From positions 124,001 to 188,000 of the forward strand of contig NZ_QGDD01000001.1 in the NCBI RefSeq assembly GCF_003160695.1: DNA of 64,000 nt, written 5' to 3'. A program made the position numbers and the translations under genes. Numbering within the stretch: the first letter of the stretch is position 1; each line of letters starts with the position of its first letter. The notes beneath the pieces are model-generated. The model did not search any database. It was not told the DNA's origin and worked only from the letters and a program-made list of their open reading frames with translations. Below, in pieces: positions 8,737 through 15,943 of the stretch. The DNA comes from Nocardioides silvaticus. Its GTDB lineage: Bacteria; Actinomycetota; Actinomycetes; Propionibacteriales; Nocardioidaceae.

Positions 8737-9018
8737 CTAGGACCAGTGCGTGTCGTGCAGCAGCCAGGCCAGCGGCGAGAGGCCCGAGCCGGCCTGGCCG
8801 GCGATCCCGCGCCACGCCCGCTCGTAGGCGGCGCCGACGGCCCGCTCGGCGGCGGCGGGGTCGGCGTGGCGCAACCGTGCGTAGCCGTGGGCGACCCGGA
8901 CCGTTGCGTCGTAGAAGGACATGAACGAGCCGACATCGCCCTGAGCGGCGCGCCACAGCATCCGGTCGAGGCCGTCCGTGGCCGGGACCGAGGCGGGTCG
9001 CACGTCGAGTGACGTCAT
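8737..9018 (-). CDS. truncated ECF-sigma-like protein (region 2 only)
   Basis: 93 residues. LWRAAQGDVGSFMSFYDATV and the following ADPAAAERAVGAAYERAW and LAWLLHDTHW match the core-RNA-polymerase-binding and -10 recognition region (region 2) of ECF sigma factors. The protein stops exactly where region 2.4 would continue, and no region 4 follows in any frame. The ATG at 9018 has GGAG 6 bases upstream. It is the first gene of a minus-strand run reaching 3976 and is divergent from the MerR-DICT gene. It may be a decayed sigma factor or a deliberate region-2-only modulator; the sequence cannot decide. Confidence 0.6.
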   Translation of the reverse strand: MTSLDVRPASVPATDGLDRMLWRAAQGDVGSFMSFYDATVRVAHGYARLRHADPAAAERAVGAAYERAWRGIAGQAGSGLSPLAWLLHDTHWS

Positions 9019-9047
9019 CTCAGGCTCCAAAGGTGAACGTGTACTTC

Positions 9048-9058
9048 AACAGATTGTT
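9048..9058. promoter_or_regulatory. putative operator copy 2 (AACAGATTGTT) in divergent promoter
   Basis: Lies in the 57-bp gap between the sigma-like gene (leftward) and the MerR-DICT gene (rightward), 17 bases before the MerR ATG. It is a one-mismatch match to the box at 8721-8731. This position suits autoregulation of both divergent transcripts by a MerR-type protein. Confidence 0.4.
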
Positions 9059-9075
9059 TAGATTAGGCTAGGACT

Positions 9076-9951
9076 ATGACGCAGGTCGAGGTGTCCGCGC
9101 AAGTACCCGGGACCGGGCTCTCCATCGGTGAGCTTGCGCGACGAACCGAGGTGAGTCCTGCCGTGCTCCGCATGTGGGAGACGCGGCACGGTTTCCCCCA
9201 GCCGGAACGGCTGTCCTCCGGGCACCGGCGCTACTCCGAGCACGACGTGGCGCTGATCCGCCAGGTCCTGCGGCGCAAGGAGGCCGGCATCCGGCTCGAG
9301 ATCGCGATCGCGGAGGCGCTGGCCTCGCGGGCGCCGGAGAGCCCGTCGGTGTTCGCCGAGCTGCGCCGCCGACACCCGGCCCTCGCCCCGCAGCGGCTGC
9401 GGAAGTCGACCCTCGTCGCGCTGTCCTGGGCGATCGAGGACGAGTGCTGCGCCGTGGCCGACAGCCCGATCCTCTTCGGCGGCTTCCAGCGCAGCGAGTT
9501 CTACCTCCCGTCCGCGCCCAGGTGGCGCGAGCTCACCCGGATCGCCCGCAGCGCGGTCGTCTTCGCCGACCACTGGCCCGACGAGAGCCTCGACGCACGG
9601 GGGCCGGTGCAGGCCACGCTGGCGCCCGACGCCCCCATGCGGCGCGAGTGGACCGTGGTCTGCGATGCCCTCGACAGCACGGCCTGCCTCGCCGCCTGGG
9701 AGCTGCCGGGCCAGACGACGGTTCCGGACCGGCAGCGGATCTTCGAAGCGGTCTGGACCCTGGACCCGGTGGCCGTCCGCAGCGCGGCCGTCGTCTCCGC
9801 CGGCATCGCCACCAGGTCGGGCGTCGCCCTCCCGCGCGACGTCGACGACGAGCTCACCGGTCCGCTGGCACCGCGCACGACCTCACCGGCGGCAGCGACC
9901 GCGCTGTTCAACCGTGTCGTCGGCTACGTGGACCGGCTGGCCTTCTCGTAG
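9076..9951 (+). CDS. MerR-family regulator with C-terminal DICT sensory domain
   Basis: 291 residues. Residues 15-80 form a MerR winged helix (SIGELARRTEVSPAVLRMWE, RLSSGHRRYSEHDVALI). The rest matches the DICT sensory domain, seen in ILFGGFQRSEFY, the ARSAVVFADHW segment and the WTVVCDA...AAWELPG segment. DICT domains are found in light-signalling proteins of cyanobacteria and actinobacteria, so light sensing is an inference supported by the photolyase next door. No cobalamin-binding motif of the CarH/LitR type is seen. The 3' end overlaps the converging photolyase gene by 28 bases. Confidence 0.8.
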   Translation: MTQVEVSAQVPGTGLSIGELARRTEVSPAVLRMWETRHGFPQPERLSSGHRRYSEHDVALIRQVLRRKEAGIRLEIAIAEALASRAPESPSVFAELRRRHPALAPQRLRKSTLVALSWAIEDECCAVADSPILFGGFQRSEFYLPSAPRWRELTRIARSAVVFADHWPDESLDARGPVQATLAPDAPMRREWTVVCDALDSTACLAAWELPGQTTVPDRQRIFEAVWTLDPVAVRSAAVVSAGIATRSGVALPRDVDDELTGPLAPRTTSPAAATALFNRVVGYVDRLAFS

Positions 9952-11285
9952 CGCTCGAGCGCGACCTTGCGCTCCTCGTCGTGCTCGACGACCGGCCGCG
10001 GGTAGCCGTGGTCGTAGCCCCCGTCGTGCCGCCACGGCTCGTGGACCTTCACGCCCGGTAGGTGCGCCAGCTCCGGCACCCAGCGCCGCACGTAGTCACC
10101 GTCGGGGTCGAACTTCTTGCCCTGGGTGACCGGGTTGAAGACGCGGAAGTACGGCGCCGCGTCGGTGCCCGTGCCGGCGACCCACTGCCACCCGTGGTTG
10201 TTGGAGGCGAGGTCGCCGTCCGCGAGGTGGTCGAGGAAGTGCCGCGCCCCGACGGGCCACCACACGTGGAGGTCCTTCACCAGGAAGCTGGCCGTCACCA
10301 TCCGCACCCGGTTGTGCATCCAGCCGATCTCCAGCAGCTGACGCATCCCGGCGTCCACGAACGGGTAGCCGGTCCGGCCCTGGCGCCACGCCTCGACCAG
10401 CTCCTCGACGTCGGGGCCCTCGTCGTACCGCATGCCGGCCAGGCCGTCCCGCAGGTCGCGCCACGCCGACTCGGGCCGGTGCCACAGCACGTCGGCGTAG
10501 AACTCCCGCCACGCGAGCTCGGTGACGAAGGTGCGGGCACCCTGGGACCTCCGCCGACCGTTGGTGAGGTCCGCCAGCAACGTGCGCGGGTGGATCTCGC
10601 CGTGCTTCAGGTGCACCGAGAGCCGGCTGGTGCCGTCGAGGTCGGGCCGGTCCCGACGGCTGTCGTAGTCGTCGAGGGCGCCGTCGGCGAACACCCGCCA
10701 GCGGTCGAGGGCGGCGTCCTCCCCCACCGGCCCGAACGAGCGACCCCGCTCGACCAGTGCGGTGTCGAGGCCCTCGCTGTCGACGGTCCGCCGCCACCTC
10801 AGTCCGCGCGGCCGGTCCAGCGGCGGCTCGATCGCCTGGTCGCGCCAGACCCGGGAGTACGGCGTGAACACCTGGTAGGGCGCCTCGCTCTTGTTGACGA
10901 CGCTTCCCGGCCGGACGGCGTACGGCGTGCCGCTCGACGCCATCGGCACGTCGGCCTCCCGCAGCCGGTCCGCGACCCGGCGGTCGCGACGGACGGCGTA
11001 CGGCGTGAACTCGCCCGTCACGTGCACGCTGGTCGCGCCCGCCTCGGCGGCCACCGAGGCGACCACCTCGGCCGGGTCGCCGGACCGCACCACGAGCACC
11101 CCGTCCGTCGCGGCGTCGAGCGCGGCCAGCGACGCCTCGAGCCGGCTGCGGCGCGCGTCGCCCGCGTTCGCCAGCGCGGGGTCGCGGACGAACAGCGGGA
11201 GCACCGCGCCCTCCTCGGCCGCGGCGTGCAGCGCGGGGTGGTCGCCGAGGCGAAGATCACGGCGGAGCCAAAGGATCGACGTCAT
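9924..11285 (-). CDS. phr: deoxyribodipyrimidine photolyase (cryptochrome/photolyase family)
   Basis: 453 residues, normal for class I CPD photolyases. The N-terminal antenna domain starts ILWLRRDLRLGDHPAL. The FAD-binding helical domain has GRTGYPFVDAGMRQL, WMHNRVRMVTASFLVKDL and the NNHGWQWVAGTGTDAAPYFR active-site segment, including the asparagine and tryptophan that contact FAD and the lesion. The enzyme splits UV-induced pyrimidine dimers using blue light. It is divergent from the enoyl-CoA hydratase gene with only 23 bases between them. Its neighbourhood with a MerR-DICT regulator suggests light induction. Confidence 0.93.
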   Translation of the reverse strand: MTSILWLRRDLRLGDHPALHAAAEEGAVLPLFVRDPALANAGDARRSRLEASLAALDAATDGVLVVRSGDPAEVVASVAAEAGATSVHVTGEFTPYAVRRDRRVADRLREADVPMASSGTPYAVRPGSVVNKSEAPYQVFTPYSRVWRDQAIEPPLDRPRGLRWRRTVDSEGLDTALVERGRSFGPVGEDAALDRWRVFADGALDDYDSRRDRPDLDGTSRLSVHLKHGEIHPRTLLADLTNGRRRSQGARTFVTELAWREFYADVLWHRPESAWRDLRDGLAGMRYDEGPDVEELVEAWRQGRTGYPFVDAGMRQLLEIGWMHNRVRMVTASFLVKDLHVWWPVGARHFLDHLADGDLASNNHGWQWVAGTGTDAAPYFRVFNPVTQGKKFDPDGDYVRRWVPELAHLPGVKVHEPWRHDGGYDHGYPRPVVEHDEERKVALERYEKASRST

Positions 11286-11308
11286 CGCGCCACACTACGA
11301 TCCGCCCC

Positions 11309-12025
11309 GTGACCTCCCTGCTGCGCGAACGGCGCGACGGTGGCGTCGAGATCCTCCGGATCAACCGCCCCGACAAGCGCAACGCCCTCGACACCGCGAC
11401 GCTCGGCCTCCTCAACGGCGCGTTGCGCGGGCTGGCCGAGGACCCGGAGCTTCGGGTGGTCGTCGTCTCCACGACCTCGGCGACCGCCCTGTGCGCGGGG
11501 GCCGACGTCGGCGAGCAGCTCGACCACGCCGGCGGCGTGGCGCGGATGGAGGCGTTCGCCGAGCTGTACGCACTGCTCGAGGTCCTGCCGGTGCCGACGA
11601 TCGCGGTCTGCGTCGGCAACTGCGTGGGCGCCGGAGCCGAGATCGTCGCCGGCTGCGACCTGCGGGTCGGCGGCGAGAACCTCAAGCTGGCCTGGGCCGG
11701 GGCCCGCCTCGGCGTCCCGGTCGGCCCGGCGCGGCTGACCCAGCTGGTCGGCCTGGCCCGCGCGAAGGACCTGGTCTACACCGGCCGGTCGATCGGCGCG
11801 GACGAGGCGGCGTCGTACGGACTCCTCCACCGGGTCGCCCCGGCCGAGCAGGCGGAGGCCGCGGCGCTCGACCTGGCCGCCGACCTGACCCGCCAGTCGG
11901 CGGACGGGCTGCGGGTGCTCAAGCAGATGTTCCGCGAGCTCGAGGACACCGCGCAGCGCGTCGGCTACGAGAACGAGCGGCTCGTCGACTTCCAGCGGAC
12001 CGGGACCGGGCTCCCCCAGGGCTGA
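11309..12025 (+). CDS. enoyl-CoA hydratase/isomerase family protein
   Basis: 238 residues of the crotonase fold. The substrate-binding NRPDKRNALDTA segment, the first oxyanion element CAGADVGEQ and the second GNCVGAGAEIVAGCDLRV are present, followed by the C-terminal helices. The family adds water to, or shifts double bonds in, acyl-CoA thioesters. It is somewhat shorter than the usual 255-265 residues, and the exact reaction is open. The GTG start sits 23 bases from the photolyase start on the other strand. Confidence 0.87.
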   Translation: MTSLLRERRDGGVEILRINRPDKRNALDTATLGLLNGALRGLAEDPELRVVVVSTTSATALCAGADVGEQLDHAGGVARMEAFAELYALLEVLPVPTIAVCVGNCVGAGAEIVAGCDLRVGGENLKLAWAGARLGVPVGPARLTQLVGLARAKDLVYTGRSIGADEAASYGLLHRVAPAEQAEAAALDLAADLTRQSADGLRVLKQMFRELEDTAQRVGYENERLVDFQRTGTGLPQG

Positions 12026-12026
12026 C

Positions 12027-12467
12027 TCAGGACTGTCGGTCTCGGGGCTGATCGGACGACCGCTCGCGCAGCCGCGCCTCGGCCTTCTCCTTCGTCGCCC
12101 CCCACGGGAACCGCTGCCGCAGCGTCGCCCCGCTCGGCACCCCGTCCTGGGTGCGCGCCCAGGCGGAGTAGTCGGCGAACGACCCGGTGCTCCCGGGCGA
12201 CTCGAGGTAGTCCGCCACGATGTCGACGACGTCGTCGTCCGACCAGCGCCGGCTGGTCGAGCGGGTCTTGTTGGTGGCCACCCCCGCGCGGGCGCAGGCC
12301 TGGTTCCAGGAGCCGAGCCGGCGGATCACCAGCGCCAGGGACGCGGCGTCGTCGCGGCCGCGCTGCCAGGCGTCGTACGTCCCGGCGCGCAGCGGCTCCC
12401 CCAGCTCGGCGGCCGCGGCGGCGATGCCGGCGACCAGCCGCTCCTCGCTGTACTCCGGTGTCCGCAC
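12027..12467 (-). CDS. homing-endonuclease-associated-repeat protein (two HNH_repeat-like units)
   Basis: 146 residues made of two related units. The first (about 6-62) has YSEERLVAGIAAAAAELGEP and ends RRLGSWNQACARAG. The second (about 74-136) has WSDDDVVDIVADYLESPGST and ends LRQRFPWGATKEKAEARL. The pattern (helix, LG.P, then rFGsWn.al..aG) is that of the small repeat found next to HNH or homing endonucleases; it is thought to bind DNA. No nuclease motif is present, so this is probably a stand-alone DNA-binding protein. The GTG start is the only good one. It ends one base from the converging hydratase gene. Confidence 0.65.
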   Translation of the reverse strand: MRTPEYSEERLVAGIAAAAAELGEPLRAGTYDAWQRGRDDAASLALVIRRLGSWNQACARAGVATNKTRSTSRRWSDDDVVDIVADYLESPGSTGSFADYSAWARTQDGVPSGATLRQRFPWGATKEKAEARLRERSSDQPRDRQS

Positions 12468-12544
12468 CCGCTGACGATAGGCGACGTCCCCGCCCCGGTC
12501 GGACAGGCTGCCCGGCCGGGAGCTCGGCTCGGTAGCATCCGGAG

Positions 12545-13942
12545 GTGCCGCCGAAGAAGACCCGAACCTCCCGCGCCGGCCGGCTCGCCCAGCTGGGCGG
12601 CCTCGCCGCCGGTCAGGCGGCCAAGCACGCGGGCACGCGTGCGGCCAACGCCTTCCGCTCCGAGGAGAAGGCCGCGGAGGCGATCGAGGCCCGCAACCTG
12701 GAGCTGGCCGAACGACTGGTCGCCGTGCTCGGCACGATGCGGGGTGCGGCGCAGAAGCTCGGCCAGACCCTGTCGATGCTCGACGGCGGGCTGATCCCCC
12801 CGAGCCACCGCGAGGAGTTCCAGGCCAAGCTCGCGCAGCTGCAGGACAACGCCCCCAAGGTCCCCTGGGCCAAGATGCGCAAGCAGATCGAGAGGGACCT
12901 CGGCGAGCGGCTCGGCTCGGCGTTCCAGGAGTTCGACGAGACGCCGGTCGCGGCGGCCTCCATCGGCCAGGTCTACCGGGCGGTGCTGCACGACGGCCGC
13001 CAGGTGGCGGTCAAGGTGCAGTACCCCGGCATTGACACCGCGGTCCGCGCCGACCTGAAGAACCTCAGCCTCTTCATGAAGGTCTACGGCAGGACCGTCC
13101 ACGAGGGTCTCGACGTCCAGCAGCTCGCGAGCGAGCTCGAGGCCCGGGTCCTCGAGGAGCTCGACTACGAGCTCGAGGCCAACAACACCCGGATGGTGGC
13201 CAGCGCCTACAACGGCCACCCGTTCATCCGCATCCCGAGGGTGATCCGCGAGCTCTCCGGCGAGCGCGTGCTCACCACCGAGTGGGTCGACGGCAAGCCG
13301 TTGAGCAGCGTGTACGACGCCGACCTGGCGACCCGCAACCGGGTCTCGGAGATCCTGTTCCGGTTCTACTCCGGCACGCCCTACCGGCTGCACATGTACA
13401 GCGGCGACCCGCACCCCGGGAACTCCCTGGTCCTCGCCGACGGCACCCTGGCCTTCCTCGACTTCGGGCTCTTCAAGCGGGTGACCGCCGAGGATGCCGA
13501 GGCCGAGCTGGCCGGGCTGCGCGCCGGCTTCGAGCGCGACGCCGAGGCCGTGCTGCGGATCGGTCACGAGCGCGGCTTCGTGCCCGACTTCGAGGGCACC
13601 GACGCCGAGGAGCTGCTGCGGCACACGGTGACCGCCGGCTGGTGGTACTTCACCGACGAGGAGGTCGAGATCACCTCCCGCCGGGTCAACGCCGTCGCCG
13701 CCAGGTTCGCCGACCCGCGTCGGCCGGAGTACCGGTTCGCCCTCAAGCAGAACCTCCCGGCCGAGCACGCGTTCCGCACCCGCGCGGAGGCCCAGCTGTC
13801 AGCCGTCATCGGACAGCTGAGCCCCCGCATCAACCTGCACCGGGTCGCCCGCGAGTGGGTCTACGGCGACCCGCCGGCGACCGAGCTGGGACGCCTCCAG
13901 CTGGAATGGGATCGAGAGGTCGGCAATGTCCACACCGTTTGA
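12545..13942 (+). CDS. ABC1/AarF (UbiB)-family atypical kinase
   Basis: 465 residues. The family-specific KxGQ motif (KLGQTLSMLD, about 71-80), the alanine-rich nucleotide loop (AAASIGQVYRA), the VKVQYPG lysine strand, the catalytic loop GDPHPGN (about 287-293) and the metal-binding LDFG (about 305-308) are all visible. UbiB-type proteins are membrane-associated ATPases tied to quinone or lipid metabolism. Actinobacteria lack ubiquinone, so the partner here is unknown. The GTG start has GGAG just upstream. The gene overlaps the small coiled-coil gene by 17 bases. Confidence 0.9.
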   Translation: MPPKKTRTSRAGRLAQLGGLAAGQAAKHAGTRAANAFRSEEKAAEAIEARNLELAERLVAVLGTMRGAAQKLGQTLSMLDGGLIPPSHREEFQAKLAQLQDNAPKVPWAKMRKQIERDLGERLGSAFQEFDETPVAAASIGQVYRAVLHDGRQVAVKVQYPGIDTAVRADLKNLSLFMKVYGRTVHEGLDVQQLASELEARVLEELDYELEANNTRMVASAYNGHPFIRIPRVIRELSGERVLTTEWVDGKPLSSVYDADLATRNRVSEILFRFYSGTPYRLHMYSGDPHPGNSLVLADGTLAFLDFGLFKRVTAEDAEAELAGLRAGFERDAEAVLRIGHERGFVPDFEGTDAEELLRHTVTAGWWYFTDEEVEITSRRVNAVAARFADPRRPEYRFALKQNLPAEHAFRTRAEAQLSAVIGQLSPRINLHRVAREWVYGDPPATELGRLQLEWDREVGNVHTV

Positions 13943-14219
13943 GCAGGTCTCCGAACAGGTCACCAAGGCGCTCGAGCCACTAGTCGACCAGCCGCTGACC
14001 CAGCGACTGCTCACCGAGGCCTCCGCCCTGCGCGACCGCACCGTCCGGGCGCAGGAGGCCACCCTCGCCGCGCTCAACCTCCCGACCGCCGCGGACCTCG
14101 CCAAGCTCGAGCGCCGCATCAAGAGCCTCTCCGACGCCCTCGGCGACATCACCGACCGGCTCGACCGGCTGGAGACGCAGGTGCGGCGGATGGAGAAGGC
14201 GGACGACGCGGAGAGCTGA
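13926..14219 (+). CDS. small phasin-like coiled-coil protein
   Basis: 97 residues, mostly helical. The N-half (EQVSEQVTKALEPLVDQPLT) is amphipathic, then LNLPTAADLAKLERRIKSLS leads into a heptad-rich coiled coil (LGDITDRLDRLETQVRRMEK). The LPTAADLAKL-plus-coiled-coil arrangement recalls phasins and PhaE/PhaF-type granule proteins, but the identity is not sure. Overlap with the AarF-type kinase gene by 17 bases indicates translational coupling and a shared role. Confidence 0.7.
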   Translation: MSTPFEQVSEQVTKALEPLVDQPLTQRLLTEASALRDRTVRAQEATLAALNLPTAADLAKLERRIKSLSDALGDITDRLDRLETQVRRMEKADDAES

Positions 14220-14268
14220 GAGTGGCCGGCTGATCCCGCGGCCGCGGTGGTCGATCGAAGGCTTGACG

Positions 14269-14303
14269 CGCGATCTACCGGCACCTGGTGCCAGTAGATC
14301 GCG
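14269..14303. repeat. 35-bp near-perfect palindrome
   Basis: Arms CGCGATCTACCGGCACC (14269-14285) and GGTGCCAGTAGATCGCG (14287-14303) pair with one mismatch around a single central base. It lacks a T-tract, so it looks like a REP-type or mobile palindromic element rather than a normal terminator. It lies beside a broken AbiEi-type gene. Confidence 0.75.
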
Positions 14304-14369
14304 ACCTAACGCGGATCGCAGCGGGGACAACGGCGGAACTCCCTGCGCCAGCCCCTGCGTCGAAGGATC

Positions 14370-14516
14370 TGGCCGATCCGCGAGCTGCCGTCTGCGTACC
14401 CAGCGCTCGATGTCGTTGTCGGTCGCCCCCGCCTCGACGAGCTGGCGCCGCGCGATCACGCCGTGCTGGAGCCAGCTCAGGTGGTCGAGGGCGCGGGCAT
14501 CGATGCGCAGGGACAT
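14370..14516 (-). pseudogene. remnant of an AbiEi-antitoxin / DUF559-type gene (winged-helix N-terminus only)
   Basis: An ATG at 14516 opens SLRIDARALDHLSWLQHG, then VIARRQLVEAGATDNDIERW, then VRRRQLA. This is the winged helix that starts many actinobacterial AbiEi antitoxin-domain/DUF559 proteins (LA..QHGVVTR.QLL..G.....I...VR.GRL). The homology stops after about 50 residues; the expected VHPGVYAVG continuation and nuclease-like domain are missing. The palindrome at 14269-14303 lies where the rest of the gene would be. It is probably a decayed gene rather than a functional small protein. Confidence 0.5.
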
Positions 14517-14607
14517 GCAGACCTGCTCCCCGCCGCTGGAACGACCCACACGCGCCCCTTCCCCGACTGTGGACGACCGCGTGGAGGGAGCGGGGTTTGC
14601 CCTGCGG

Positions 14608-15063
14608 TCAGGTGTCGTACTGCAGGCCGTCGAACGGCTCGTAGTAGGAGATGAAGTCGCCAGGAGCGATGGTGATGAACCAGGTGCCGTCGTCGTACTG
14701 CCCGACTTCCCAGCCGAACGTCACACCGTCGACCTCGGTCGTGAAGGGCTCGACCGTGATCGGCTCCAGCGTGTAGTCGCCGAGCTGCCGGAGCCGTTCG
14801 GCCACGAGGTCGTCCGCGCCGGCACTGGCCGCCTGACCTGGTGGCACGTCGTCCTGCCCCGCGACCGGATCGACTCGGACCTCGTCGAAGCTGCCGTCCG
14901 CTTCCCAGAGGAAGAGGCCGACGAATCCCGACGTCTTCTTGCCGTTCCGCGCACCATGGTCGAAGAGCTCGTCGCTCAGGAAGAACCTCCGCCCGTCCTC
15001 GGCCGTGCCGGCATAGGGGACGTGGTAGTCGTCGGGCACGATCGTGAACCGCTCAGGGGCCAT
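14608..15063 (-). CDS. hypothetical protein (VPDDYHVPYAGT family), possible lipoprotein
   Basis: 151 residues from the ATG at 15063, which has AAGGAG 8 bases upstream. Segments such as RFTIVPDDYHVPYAGT, GRRFFLSDELF and SGFVGLFLWEADGSFDEV look like a compact beta-rich domain, but I can name no family. An in-frame GTG at 15159 would add 32 residues forming a signal peptide and lipobox-like end (AAAAVVTIFAAASAC), making a lipoprotein; it has a poorer Shine-Dalgarno sequence. The start is therefore uncertain and the function unknown. Confidence 0.65.
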   Translation of the reverse strand: MAPERFTIVPDDYHVPYAGTAEDGRRFFLSDELFDHGARNGKKTSGFVGLFLWEADGSFDEVRVDPVAGQDDVPPGQAASAGADDLVAERLRQLGDYTLEPITVEPFTTEVDGVTFGWEVGQYDDGTWFITIAPGDFISYYEPFDGLQYDT

Positions 15064-15227
15064 GGCGTCCTCTCCTTCTCCGAACCCGTTGCCGGGCGCC
15101 GCGCAGGCGGAGGCAGCTGCGAAGATCGTGACCACCGCGGCTGCCGCGATGCTGCGCACGCTCCAACCTGCCTTCCCGAGACATCTGCCTGCCGTCGTCC
15201 GACGACGCAGCACGGATCTGAGGCAGG

Positions 15228-15932
15228 CTACTGCTGGGCCACCTGATCGATCCAGAAGACCTTGTAGGAGAGGCCATCGACCCGGTGCGACCGGGAGCTT
15301 CGGCCAGAGATGACGTGACCCCACCTCGCGACCTCGTCGCAGAGGCTCTCCGAGCCCGACTCCTCGTTGTACGTGCCAATGATCAAGCGACCATCCGGCT
15401 CGACGTAGGCCGTCATCAGGTGCGCCAGGTACTCGGCGCGCCGCCGTGCCGGCACGTAGTCGAGCCCCGTCCGCACGTAGGTGAACCGGCGCGGCGGGTC
15501 GAAGGACATCGCGTTGCCGGTCCAGATCCGGTCCGCCCAGTGCGGGAGTCGTTCCCGGGCGAGGTCGGATAGGGCTGCGGAGATGTCGAGTCCGTACGGC
15601 GCGAGCGTGCGGCCGTCCTCCGCCGCCCAGCCGGCGACGGACTCCATCAGGAGGCCGTTGGCGCAGCCGATGTCGAGGAAGGTGCCGTTTCGATCGACGG
15701 CGTCGAGGACGAGTCGCCGCGCGCGCTCCCACCGCTCCGCGTCACCGCTGTGCCCCGACTGACCTTGCGGGGTCTCAGCGCCGAGGTAGGCCGGCTCGAC
15801 GATCATCAGCACCCGGCGGTGCCACTCCTCTTCGTCGATCGTTCCGGCCGACAGCTCCTCGTCGATCGTCGCGAGCTCGCGCCAGGCACGCTCCTTCGCG
15901 TGCGCGGTCGGGTCGTCCGTGGGCCGTGGCAC
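15228..15932 (-). CDS. class I SAM-dependent methyltransferase
   Basis: 234 residues. The SAM-binding motif I is FLDIGCANGLLME, followed by PYGLDISAALSDLARERLP (motif II) and a later DGRLIIGTYNEESGSE strand. An N-terminal helical part (KERAWRELATIDEELSAGTI) precedes it. The substrate is unknown. The GTG start at 15932 lies 12 bases after the stop of the acyl-CoA synthetase gene, so the two are probably cotranscribed, but the ribosome site is weak and the start is not certain. Confidence 0.78.
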   Translation of the reverse strand: MPRPTDDPTAHAKERAWRELATIDEELSAGTIDEEEWHRRVLMIVEPAYLGAETPQGQSGHSGDAERWERARRLVLDAVDRNGTFLDIGCANGLLMESVAGWAAEDGRTLAPYGLDISAALSDLARERLPHWADRIWTGNAMSFDPPRRFTYVRTGLDYVPARRRAEYLAHLMTAYVEPDGRLIIGTYNEESGSESLCDEVARWGHVISGRSSRSHRVDGLSYKVFWIDQVAQQ

Positions 15933-15943
15933 GGGCCCGCGGA

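Noticed and set aside
14263..15246. 327-codon plus-strand open frame
   Set aside because: It begins within the palindrome and runs antisense to the 14.6-15.1 kb gene, which has a good ribosome site and protein-like strands.
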